Assembly (NCBI RefSeq): GCF_002161765.1
Contig: NZ_NFIN01000002.1
Span: 62,001-126,000, forward strand
From: Bacteroides sp. An322
Lineage (GTDB): Bacteria; Bacteroidota; Bacteroidia; Bacteroidales; Bacteroidaceae
Length of the DNA: 64,000 nt
Reading direction: 5' to 3'
Part shown: piece by piece, positions 1 through 8,370 of the stretch
How positions within the stretch are numbered: the stretch's first letter is position 1
Layout of the letters: every line of letters begins with the position of its first letter
The notes under the pieces: generated by a model
The model's input: the letters and a program-made list of their open reading frames with translations, nothing else
The model's database searches: none
What the model was told of the DNA's origin: nothing
Position numbers and translations under genes: made by a program

Positions 1-1034
1 TCCGGGCTTTCCGCATCGGGATAATCGTATTCGATGTACATATCGGCAAGCATCTGGAAACATCCGTACGTGCCTCCCTTTTCGGGCTTCTTGGGTACGA
101 AGCTGGTGTACATCAGTTCTTGCGCTTCTTTGTTCTTGCCTTCGAAGAGGAGTTGGCGGATGCGGGGAAGGCTTTCGGAGGCTTGCGGGTTGCGGTAATC
201 GGCTTCCGAACCGCTCCACATGCTGATGTCGTTCAGTACGATATGCTCCCGCGCGATACCTCCGTCGGGCATCATGCCCAAGCGTCCGTTGCCTAACGGG
301 AGAGTTTCTTCCCATTGTGCCGCCGGCTCGTCATACCATAAGGTTTGGTCGGTCCGTTTCAGAGTGGGCATCGGCTCTTTTCCGGTCAGGGCGCGGTAGA
401 TGGTTTCGGCGATGAGTTGCGCTCCGTATTTATTGGGATGCACATCGTCGGTATAGGCTTGCGGGAAATAAGGGCGCAAGGGTGTATTCAGGTCGATAAT
501 GGGCAAATGGCGTTCGTGAGCCACATCCTTGATGCGGGGAATGACTCCGTATGTGGTGATGCTATCGTTGATGCCCCAGTCTTCCCGTCCTCCCGGAACG
601 GGAAGGCAAAGGTAGATTTTCGGATGTGAAGGCAAGGCCTCGAAGGCATCAATCATCGTGTTCAGGTCTTTCTTGAAGTCTTCTTTATGTACCCAGTTCA
701 TGGGCTTTGTATCATTGGTGCCCAACTTGATGGTCACAATATCGGGTAAGAAAGCAAGCGCGTCCTGATAGGGTTGCTTTGCCATGTAGGGCAAGTTTCC
801 TTTCATCATGAGTGTATGAGCGGTCAGTCCGAAATTCCCTACTTTATATTTGTCCCCTAGCAGACGTTGGAGCACGGCTGGATAGCTTTCGGTTTCGGGA
901 TGCTCCAAGGCAAATCCTTCGGTGATGCTATTGCCTATACAAGCCACTTTGATAATCTTTTCTTTGGTTTGCGCAAAAAGGCACATCGGGAAGACGATGA
1001 GCCAAGCGAGTAAAAGTAGTTTTTTGTTTTGCAT
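1..1034 (-). CDS. SGNH acetylesterase / GH95 alpha-L-fucosidase fusion (C-terminus beyond left edge)
   Basis: This gene runs off the left edge; 344 codons are visible and read open from the ATG at 1034. A signal peptide (about residues 1-21, ending CLFAQ) predicts export. Residues about 26-220 form an SGNH hydrolase: block I GNSIT with Ser36, block III GTND near 105-108, and block V DDVHPN near 196-201 with the Asp/His pair. From about residue 232 the sequence changes to the start of a GH95 enzyme (PLGNGRLG near 246-253, LNDISMWSGSEAD, then NPQA and an IRQLLFEGK segment). GH95 enzymes remove alpha-1,2-linked fucose (some act on galactose); SGNH esterases of sugar loci usually remove acetyl groups. 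Placed back-to-back with susC, it probably deacetylates and defucosylates xyloglucan oligosaccharides. The family calls are secure; the exact substrate is inference. Confidence 0.85.
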   Translation of the reverse strand, partial: MQNKKLLLLAWLIVFPMCLFAQTKEKIIKVACIGNSITEGFALEHPETESYPAVLQRLLGDKYKVGNFGLTAHTLMMKGNLPYMAKQPYQDALAFLPDIVTIKLGTNDTKPMNWVHKEDFKKDLNTMIDAFEALPSHPKIYLCLPVPGGREDWGINDSITTYGVIPRIKDVAHERHLPIIDLNTPLRPYFPQAYTDDVHPNKYGAQLIAETIYRALTGKEPMPTLKRTDQTLWYDEPAAQWEETLPLGNGRLGMMPDGGIAREHIVLNDISMWSGSEADYRNPQASESLPRIRQLLFEGKNKEAQELMYTSFVPKKPEKGGTYGCFQMLADMYIEYDYPDAESP

Positions 1035-1062
1035 ACAATTAAATATTAGTTTAAGTTGCTTG

Positions 1063-1070
1063 CAAAGATA
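1063..1070 (-). promoter_or_regulatory. Promoter -7 box for the SGNH-GH95 gene
   Basis: On the minus strand this reads TATCTTTG, a perfect match to the Bacteroidetes -7 consensus TAnnTTTG. It lies 29 bases before the ATG at 1034. Confidence 0.65.
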
Positions 1071-1148
1071 ATCTTTTTTCTCTCATTTGAAAGGTTTCTT
1101 TGGATTTAAGATTAGGCATGATGTTATTAATTAGGGTATCGAATGTTT

Positions 1149-1254
1149 TGAAGCCGGCTTCGTAGGCGGATGAAGCAGGCTTCGTGGGCAGATACATACG
1201 GATGCGTAGGGCGATGAAGCCGTATGCATTTTTGTCAGCAGATAACTGACATAT
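1149..1254. repeat. Intergenic repeat family H, copy 1
   Basis: A stretch with repeated GAAGC/GCTTC words: GAAGCCGGCTTC (itself a palindrome), then GAAGCAGGCTTC, then GATGAAGCCGTATG followed by a T-rich tract and TCAGC. A related stretch with the same words and the same GAAGCCGTATG ending sits at 52039-52130. Neither copy codes for protein. The rest of the 1035-1500 gap holds the susC promoter region. Confidence 0.65.
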
Positions 1255-1302
1255 TGGCGTAGTTTCTATGCCTTTGTGTTTTGTGCTTATCGGCTTAATA
1301 TG

Positions 1303-1359
1303 CTTAGGGGTAAGGAATGATAATAAAAAGGGTATGCAAACAAAATGTGCCCTTAGGGG
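1303..1359 (+). promoter_or_regulatory. Candidate activator direct repeats upstream of susC
   Basis: The octamer CTTAGGGG occurs at 1303-1310 and again at 1352-1359, each followed by W-AA. The second copy ends about 36 bases before the -7 box at 1396, and no good -33 TTG element is visible between them. Hybrid two-component regulators have AraC-type DNA-binding domains that often use direct repeats, so this is a plausible operator for the regulator at 11470. This is inference from position only. Confidence 0.3.
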
Positions 1360-1395
1360 AAACAAATTCGCCCCTTCTTTTTTATATAAGTGTAA

Positions 1396-1403
1396 TATAT
1401 TTG
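1396..1403 (+). promoter_or_regulatory. Promoter -7 box for susC
   Basis: TATATTTG matches TAnnTTTG. It leaves a leader of roughly 90 bases before the susC start at 1501. Confidence 0.55.
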
Positions 1404-1500
1404 CGTTGTCCTAAATGAAGAGGAGGGCTTTTGCCATGTTATACTCCGTTTTATTAGGACAAGAAATGAATGATTAAGTTTAACTATTAAACAATGTACC

Positions 1501-4500
1501 ATGAGTAAACACTTATTCGGAAAGTGCACTTTCGTGCAACTGTGTTTTCTTGCAATGGCGATGCTATTATGCTTCCCTGCAAGTGGTGTGAGAGCCGCTC
1601 AGGCTTCTCAGCAAAATCTAACTGTTTCGGGTGTTGTTACTTCTGCTGCAGACCAATTGCCGCTTATCGGCGTTAGTGTGCAAGTGAAGGGGACAACTAA
1701 TGGCGCTATTACCGACCTCGACGGAAATTATACCGTAAGCGTAGCTTCCGGCGAGACGTTGGTATTCTCTTACATCGGTTTCAAGACGCAAGAAATCCAA
1801 ATTACCAATCAAACTACATTGAATGTAGTAATGGAAGAGGATTCGGAAACTTTGGATGAAGTAGTCGTAGTAGGTTACGGTGTTCAGAAGAAGAAATTGG
1901 TGACCGGTGCCACGGTGCAGGTAAAAGGTGAGACCTTGGCGAAGATGAACACCAATAGCCCGTTGCAGGCTATGCAGGGCCAGACTCCGGGTGTGAACAT
2001 TTCTTCTACTTCCGGTCAGCCGGGCGAAGGCATGAAGGTAAGTATCCGTGGTTTGGGTACGGTGGGTAATGCTTCTCCGCTTTATTTGATAGACGGGGTA
2101 GGCGGTGATATTTCGACCTTGAACCCAGCCGATATCGAAAGCATTGATGTCTTGAAGGATGCCGCTTCCGCCGCTATCTACGGTGCGCAAGCCGCTAACG
2201 GTGTGGTTTTGATTACCACCAAGAGCGGAAAGGCGGGAAAGGCTCAGATTTCGTTTGACGCTTATTACGGTTGGCAAACCCAAGCCCGCAAGGCGGACAT
2301 GCTGAACTCCAGAGAGTATATGATGATTATGGACGAGCAGGCGGTCAACTCGGGCAATGCGCCATACGATTGGAATTCGTTCGAAAGCATCTACGATGCG
2401 AACGGTAATGTGTATGATACCGATTGGGTAAACTCGATGTTCCAGAACAATGCCCAGACACAAAGCTATACCTTAGGTATTACGGGCGGTTCGGAAACTT
2501 CTACCTATGCTATGTCATTGGGCTACATGAGCCAGGAAGGTATCGTAGGTGGCAAGGATGTATCGAATTACGAACGTTATAACTTCCGTATCAATTCGGA
2601 ACATAAGATTTTCAAGGATTCCGATTTGTTGAAGGTAGGCGAGCAGGTCAGCTTCGTTTATAAGATGAACAACGGTATTTCAGTAGGTAATCAATATAAC
2701 AATACGCTTCGCGGAGCATTCGGCACTTCTCCGTTGGCTCCCATTTATAGCGACAATAACATTTATGATTCGCCTTATAACGATACGACCAACTCCGACT
2801 GGTATAATGGAGACGGAAACCCTTACGGAAGCATGATGACCAATAGCAATAACGAGAATAAGGATGCCACTTTCTCGGGTAATGTCTATGCCGAATTGCA
2901 ACCCATCAAGAACTTGAAGTTCCGTACCGTATTCGGTGCTGTATATAGCACAAATGAATACCGTAGTTTTTCTCCGTTGTATCATTTCTCTATTTATAGT
3001 TTCAATGATACACGTACCAGTGCCGCTCAGAACATGACACACGGATTGACCATGACTTGGACCAATACGGCAACCTACGATTGGACCGTAGGCGAACATG
3101 CTTTCAACGCCTTGGTAGGTATGGAAATCAGCCGCTATAACGGTACGTATTTACGGGCTACGAACGGTATCTTGCGTGACGGATTCGATGATTGGGAACA
3201 TGCATACGTAGATAACGGTACGGCTACCAGCACCGATAACGGACTGGGTGCGGCAGGTCATCCGAACGATGAGACCCGCACGGTTTCTTATTTCGCCCGC
3301 TTCGGCTGGAACTGGAAAGAAACCTATATGATTAATGCTACGGTCCGTGCCGACGGTTCTTCTCGTTTCGCTCGTGGAAACCGTTACGGTGTATTCCCTT
3401 CGGTATCTGCAGGTTGGACTATCTCGAACGAAGCCTTTATGGAAGACACGTACGATTGGCTGGACTTCTTGAAACTCCGTGTCAGCTGGGGTCAGGTAGG
3501 TAACCAGAACATTGATAACTACCAGTACACCGCCCCGATTACGTCAAGCAACACGCATTATATTTTCGGTAATCAAGTAGGAGCTGATGCCCAATCCGGT
3601 TATTGGGGTTCTTATCCGAGCCGTTTGGCGAATGAAGACGTAACATGGGAAACTTCCGAACAGACCAACATCGGTATCGATGCCCGTTTCCTGCGGAGCC
3701 GTTTGAGCCTGACCGCTGATTTCTATATCAAGACAACAAAAGACTGGTTGGTGGAAGCTCCGATTTTGGCTACGGCAGGTACAGGTGCTCCGTTCATCAA
3801 TGGCGGTGATGTGAAGAATACCGGTATCGAATTGGCTTTGACTTGGAACGACCAAATCGGAAGCGATTTCCAATACAATGTAGGCATCAACGGTGCTTAT
3901 AATAAAAATAAGGTAGGAAACATTCCGACCGAAGACGGCATTATCCACGGTGATACCAATATGTTGTATGACAATACACCGGAATTCTATCGTGCATCGA
4001 ACGGTCATCCGATAGGTTATTTCTGGGGATATGAAACCGCCGGAATCTTCCAAAACCAGCAACAGATTGAAGATTGGAAAGCAGCCGGAAACGGTATTTT
4101 GCAAGCCGATGTACAACCGGGTGATGTCATCTACGTAGACCAAGACCATAACGGTGTGATTGACGATAACGATAAAGTGGATTTGGGTAACGGTACTCCC
4201 GACTTTACATACGGTTTCAACCTCGGATTCAGCTATAAGAATTTTGACTTTGCTTTAACCGCATACGGAGCGGCTGGAAACCAGATTGTACAGAGCTACC
4301 GTAACCATGCCAATAAGTATTCGAACTATACCTCGTCTATCTTAGGACGCTGGACGGGTGAAGGCACCAGCAACCGCCTTCCGCGTGTAACGGAAAATAA
4401 TATCAACTGGCAATTCTCTGACCTTTATATCCAAGACGGCGATTACTTGCGCATCAGCAACATCACCGTAGGATATGACTTCGCGAAACTGATTAACCTG

Positions 4501-4677
4501 AAAGCCATTAGCCAGGCACGTTTGTACTTCCAAGTGCAGAATGCGTTTACTTTCACGAAGTATGACGGTATGGACCCGGAAATCGGTTACGGTACATCCG
4601 ACTGGGTATCGGGCATCGACTTGGGATATTACCCGCGTCCGCGTACTTACCTGATTGGCGTAAACTTGAAATTCTAA
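1501..4677 (+). CDS. susC: SusC-like TonB-dependent outer-membrane glycan transporter
   Basis: A 1058-residue SusC-family porin that imports oligosaccharides across the outer membrane using TonB energy. It has a signal peptide (about 1-33), a carboxypeptidase-regulatory-like domain (about 40-115, beginning LTVSGVV), a TonB-box segment DEVVVVGYG (about 119-127), the plug domain (about 130-245, with SIRGLGTVGN and YLIDGVGG) and a beta-barrel ending in a C-terminal Phe (LIGVNLKF). It has no N-terminal STN domain, which fits control by a hybrid two-component regulator rather than by an anti-sigma factor. susD follows after 17 bases, so the two are cotranscribed and should form the usual SusCD pedal-bin complex. 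The symbol is used for the family. Confidence 0.95.
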   Translation: MSKHLFGKCTFVQLCFLAMAMLLCFPASGVRAAQASQQNLTVSGVVTSAADQLPLIGVSVQVKGTTNGAITDLDGNYTVSVASGETLVFSYIGFKTQEIQITNQTTLNVVMEEDSETLDEVVVVGYGVQKKKLVTGATVQVKGETLAKMNTNSPLQAMQGQTPGVNISSTSGQPGEGMKVSIRGLGTVGNASPLYLIDGVGGDISTLNPADIESIDVLKDAASAAIYGAQAANGVVLITTKSGKAGKAQISFDAYYGWQTQARKADMLNSREYMMIMDEQAVNSGNAPYDWNSFESIYDANGNVYDTDWVNSMFQNNAQTQSYTLGITGGSETSTYAMSLGYMSQEGIVGGKDVSNYERYNFRINSEHKIFKDSDLLKVGEQVSFVYKMNNGISVGNQYNNTLRGAFGTSPLAPIYSDNNIYDSPYNDTTNSDWYNGDGNPYGSMMTNSNNENKDATFSGNVYAELQPIKNLKFRTVFGAVYSTNEYRSFSPLYHFSIYSFNDTRTSAAQNMTHGLTMTWTNTATYDWTVGEHAFNALVGMEISRYNGTYLRATNGILRDGFDDWEHAYVDNGTATSTDNGLGAAGHPNDETRTVSYFARFGWNWKETYMINATVRADGSSRFARGNRYGVFPSVSAGWTISNEAFMEDTYDWLDFLKLRVSWGQVGNQNIDNYQYTAPITSSNTHYIFGNQVGADAQSGYWGSYPSRLANEDVTWETSEQTNIGIDARFLRSRLSLTADFYIKTTKDWLVEAPILATAGTGAPFINGGDVKNTGIELALTWNDQIGSDFQYNVGINGAYNKNKVGNIPTEDGIIHGDTNMLYDNTPEFYRASNGHPIGYFWGYETAGIFQNQQQIEDWKAAGNGILQADVQPGDVIYVDQDHNGVIDDNDKVDLGNGTPDFTYGFNLGFSYKNFDFALTAYGAAGNQIVQSYRNHANKYSNYTSSILGRWTGEGTSNRLPRVTENNINWQFSDLYIQDGDYLRISNITVGYDFAKLINLKAISQARLYFQVQNAFTFTKYDGMDPEIGYGTSDWVSGIDLGYYPRPRTYLIGVNLKF

Positions 4678-4694
4678 TTGAATAATCTAAAACA

Positions 4695-6434
4695 ATGAAA
4701 GATATGAATAACTATAAAATCTATATGATCGCATTGGGATTGGCTGGCATGGGGTTAGCTTCATGTACCGCTGATTTCTTGGATGTAGAGTCGAAGGTAG
4801 AATCTACTACCGGTAATTTCTATCAGACGGAAAGTGATGCATATCGTGCCTTGATAGGATGCTATGACGGGTGGCAATGCACAAATTCCAATCCGGGCAA
4901 TATCGGAGGCTTTTATATGGCATCGGAACTGATGGCGGACGAGTGTTTCGGAGGTACGGGTATTTCGGATGTGGGTAACTATCAAGTGGTAGACCGCTTC
5001 GACCAAGCCCAGTCGCCTTCTGAATTGAATATATTCGAACAGGATTGGATTTCGTATTATGCGGCGGTATACCGTTGCAATGAACTGATTGCGCACGAAG
5101 AGCAAATCGCTTGGAATAGTGAAGAGACAAGAGGCACTTACATGGGCGAGTGCCGTGCGCTCCGTGCCTTGTGTTATTTCGATATGGTCCGTTTGTGGGG
5201 GAATATTCCTTTGTTTACCGAGCCGGTGAATGAAAACCGTCCTCAGGTTGAGCCGGACGAAGTGTATAATGTCATTTTCAATGATTTGCTTTATGCTGCC
5301 GAAAACATTCCGGCTTCGGCTTATCCGAAGAGTGATGCGGCAAATAATGACGGGCATATCACGCAATATGCAGCCAAAGCCTTGTTGGCACGTGTGTATT
5401 TGTTCTATACCGGCTATTATGGAAAAGAACCGAGTGTGGAAGGCGTGACAAAAGCTTCTATATTGCAAGGTTTGGAAGATGTCATCGCTTCGGGTGAATA
5501 TGCCTTGGTTCCGCAATTCAAGAACTTATGGCCCGCGGCTTCCACTTGGTGGGAAGGCAATGCCGCAAGCGGTTATACCCAGCAATCTACCTACGCCGGA
5601 CGTGGAAATGAAGAAACGGTATTGGCTATGAAGTTTAATTATACTTCTGATTATAACGGCAATGCAGATGGAAACCGTTGGTTGGTCAATATGGGTATCC
5701 GTAGCATCAATGTCTATTGGACTCCTTATGGAAGAGGCTGGGGAGCTTGTACGGTCAATCCGAATATGTGGATGGCATACAATACAGGCGATACACGCCG
5801 CGAGGCTTCTATCATTAATCTGGTAAGTGAAGGAATAGCTGATGACCCGAATTACGAAAATGGTTATAAAGACCAGCGTGATTATACGGGATATACCGTT
5901 AAGAAATATACCACTCTCTCGAAATGGGAACAGAATGAATCAACCGGCGAATGGACTTTGACCGATGAGACTACCGGATTGGGTAGCGGTGGAGACTACA
6001 TGATTTCCCAATATCAGGATTTTGTGGTGATGCGTTATGCCGATGTGTTGCTCATGGCGGCTGAATTGGGAAGCCCCAATGCACAGGAATACTTGAATCA
6101 AGTACGCCAACGTGCCTTTACCGAAGAAGATGAAGAAGGTAACTTGGTATTGTCTACGTATTACCGTCAGGTATCTGCAACTCAAGCTAATATTATGAAC
6201 GAACGCAGACTGGAATTTGCTTTCGAAGGCCAGCGTTATTGGGATTTGCTTCGTCAAGGCGTGGATTATGCCGCTTCTCAGATTGCAGGAAACACTTCGG
6301 TAGAGAACGGAGGCAATCCGGGTACAGTAAGCATCACCGCTTCGAATATCACAAACAAGCAAGGTTTGTCTCAGATTCCGAACAATCAGATTACCTTGTC
6401 GAATGGTGTGTTGAAGCAAAATGCAGGTTGGTAA
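4695..6434 (+). CDS. susD: SusD-like outer-membrane glycan-binding lipoprotein
   Basis: A 579-residue SusD/RagB-family lipoprotein that captures glycan on the cell surface and acts as the lid of SusC. The signal peptide ends in the lipobox LASC with Cys24. SusD landmarks include YNVIFNDL, QYAAKALLARVYL, a VVMRYADVLLMAAE helix and the C-terminal NERRLEFAFEGQRYWDLLR motif. An ATG three codons downstream (4704) is an equally possible start. The gene lies between susC and the putative surface glycan-binding protein. Length and gene order are typical for the family. Confidence 0.95.
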   Translation: MKDMNNYKIYMIALGLAGMGLASCTADFLDVESKVESTTGNFYQTESDAYRALIGCYDGWQCTNSNPGNIGGFYMASELMADECFGGTGISDVGNYQVVDRFDQAQSPSELNIFEQDWISYYAAVYRCNELIAHEEQIAWNSEETRGTYMGECRALRALCYFDMVRLWGNIPLFTEPVNENRPQVEPDEVYNVIFNDLLYAAENIPASAYPKSDAANNDGHITQYAAKALLARVYLFYTGYYGKEPSVEGVTKASILQGLEDVIASGEYALVPQFKNLWPAASTWWEGNAASGYTQQSTYAGRGNEETVLAMKFNYTSDYNGNADGNRWLVNMGIRSINVYWTPYGRGWGACTVNPNMWMAYNTGDTRREASIINLVSEGIADDPNYENGYKDQRDYTGYTVKKYTTLSKWEQNESTGEWTLTDETTGLGSGGDYMISQYQDFVVMRYADVLLMAAELGSPNAQEYLNQVRQRAFTEEDEEGNLVLSTYYRQVSATQANIMNERRLEFAFEGQRYWDLLRQGVDYAASQIAGNTSVENGGNPGTVSITASNITNKQGLSQIPNNQITLSNGVLKQNAGW

Positions 6435-6456
6435 TAACACTTAAAATCGAAACATT

Positions 6457-8262
6457 ATGAATAAACTGATACATACATTACAAATGGCGTTGGTGGCATT
6501 GCTCGTAGGCATCGTGTCTGCCTGTACGCCTGATTCATACGATTTGGAAGCTCCAGATGTGGCTTCTGAAGACTTGGTAGAGGGCATTGCCTTCTCGATT
6601 ACTCACGATTCGGAAAACCCGAATATCGTTTACTTAAAGAGCTTGATGCCTGCTAATTATCAAGTGTGCTGGGAACATCCCCAAGGACGCGCGCAAGGAC
6701 CGGAAGTGACGTTGCAGATGCCTTTCGAGGGAGAATACGAAGTAAAATTCGGTGTTGAAACCCGTGGCGGTATTGTTTATGGCCCTACGGCTACATTTAC
6801 CATTGATAGTTTCTATGCAGGTTTCGTAAATGATGACCTTTGGACTTATCTGACCGGTGGCGTAGACCAGGAGAAAGTATGGATATTTGATAACGGCGAA
6901 TATGGTTTTGCCGCAGGTGAATTGACCTACGCCGACCCATCTGGAACGGTGACATGGAACAATTGGAGTGCCAACTGGGATCCGGGAGTAGGACATACCG
7001 GAGACGATGTGATTTGGGAAAGTACCATGACGTTTAATCTGAAAGGCGGGGCAAATGTAACGGTGTTCAATTCGTCTTCCAATGAGACACAGACCGGTAC
7101 GTTCATGTTGAATACGGATACGCATACCATTACCTTTACCGATTGCGACTTGCTTCATACGCCGAGCTGGACCGACCGTGCGTCTAATTGGCGCAGGGAT
7201 TTGCAATTATTGGAACTGGACGAGAACCATTTGCGTATTGGTGTGATGCGTGATAATAGCGAAGGTCCGTGGTGGTTGATTTGGAACTTTGTATCCAAGG
7301 AATTTGCCGATAATTACGTGCCCGAAGACCAACCCGATCCCGAACCCACATTGCCTGACGGTTGGCAGGATATGGTATCGGAAGTGGTAACGAGTGAAAT
7401 CAAGTGGACCATGTCGCCCGATGTACCGTTCGACTGGGCAAATCTGGACGGAAGCCTGATGAACAACTTTACCGCAGGCAATTATCCCGACTGGGCTACG
7501 GTAGTAGACGGATTGGAAAACCTGAGCATGACCTTGAACTCGGCAGATATGACTTATACTTTCGAGATGCCGGATGGAACTTCTACTACAGGTACTTATA
7601 CCTTGGATGAAGACGGTATTTATACCTTCGATGCAGGTGTTCCGACTTACCATATCGGCGGTGGAGACATCATGTTCGGCGCAACAGCAGAAAACCAGTT
7701 GCGTATCTTGAGCATCGAGACTGCAGGCGGTACCGTAATGGGTATGTGGCTGGGTCAGCGCAGCACCGAGAAAGACGAATATATAGCTTATCATTTCCTG
7801 CCCAATGCAGGTGGCGGAAGCAGCACTCCTGAAGCTACGGTGATTGCGGTAGACAATACGAAGATTGATTGGGGACACTTGGAAGAGACAAACAATAACT
7901 TCCGTGTGGAATTGTATAACCAATATGGTTCTACGGCATCTAATCAACCTTTCGATCCGAATGCAATCGTATTTGATTATTCAATGGACTTGACCTTTAC
8001 GATTAGTGGTTTGACCGGTGCTGCCGCAACCAATTCATATACCGCTCAATTGATGTGTACGGCGAATGGCTGGTGGCCTACCGTAGGCGAAGGTGAGGGT
8101 ATGACAACTATCCAAGGTGACGGTACATATACCATTCATTATAGTCCCTCGGCTGCTTATAATGGTGTAATCGTATTTTGCATCGACTTCTTGGAGATGT
8201 TCAGTGACATCGAGAATCCCGATGCCGTAACGGTTACGATTGATAATCTTTCTATTCTGTAA
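6457..8262 (+). CDS. Putative surface glycan-binding lipoprotein (SGBP position)
   Basis: A 601-residue lipoprotein (lipobox VSAC, Cys23) in the place right after susD where PULs normally encode a surface glycan-binding protein. The N-terminal part (about 35-120) looks like a PKD/Ig-like domain (a segment PANYQVCWEHPQG, then GEYEVKFGV). Two larger modules follow, about 125-290 and 310-600, rich in Trp, Tyr and Gly with repeated beta-strand patterns; the first has WNNWSAN and SWTDRASNWRRD. A proline-rich linker (DQPDPEPTLP) joins them. I do not recognise a catalytic motif. Its role as a xyloglucan binder is inferred from position and aromatic-rich composition, not from a matched family. Confidence 0.7.
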   Translation: MNKLIHTLQMALVALLVGIVSACTPDSYDLEAPDVASEDLVEGIAFSITHDSENPNIVYLKSLMPANYQVCWEHPQGRAQGPEVTLQMPFEGEYEVKFGVETRGGIVYGPTATFTIDSFYAGFVNDDLWTYLTGGVDQEKVWIFDNGEYGFAAGELTYADPSGTVTWNNWSANWDPGVGHTGDDVIWESTMTFNLKGGANVTVFNSSSNETQTGTFMLNTDTHTITFTDCDLLHTPSWTDRASNWRRDLQLLELDENHLRIGVMRDNSEGPWWLIWNFVSKEFADNYVPEDQPDPEPTLPDGWQDMVSEVVTSEIKWTMSPDVPFDWANLDGSLMNNFTAGNYPDWATVVDGLENLSMTLNSADMTYTFEMPDGTSTTGTYTLDEDGIYTFDAGVPTYHIGGGDIMFGATAENQLRILSIETAGGTVMGMWLGQRSTEKDEYIAYHFLPNAGGGSSTPEATVIAVDNTKIDWGHLEETNNNFRVELYNQYGSTASNQPFDPNAIVFDYSMDLTFTISGLTGAAATNSYTAQLMCTANGWWPTVGEGEGMTTIQGDGTYTIHYSPSAAYNGVIVFCIDFLEMFSDIENPDAVTVTIDNLSIL

Positions 8263-8273
8263 TAGATAACGAA

Positions 8274-8351
8274 GAAACGCAGATTTTCGCAGATTCACGC
8301 AGATAAATAATTAAATTATAATCTGCGAAAATCCGCATTAATCTGCGTTTC
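8274..8351. repeat. Intergenic hairpin family B, copy 1
   Basis: A 78-bp inverted repeat between the surface-protein gene and the GH5 gene. Each arm is three 10-bp units of the form ACGCAGATTN, opening GAAACGCAG and closing CTGCGTTTC. The loop is short and A/T-rich. It ends 19 bases before the GH5 start codon. Confidence 0.85.
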
Positions 8352-8370
8352 TATAAAAACACATGATACA

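Noticed and set aside
1618-2463. Long open frames on the strand opposite susC and other PUL genes
   Set aside because: They mirror real genes in another frame, lack any family motif and are explained by codon composition.
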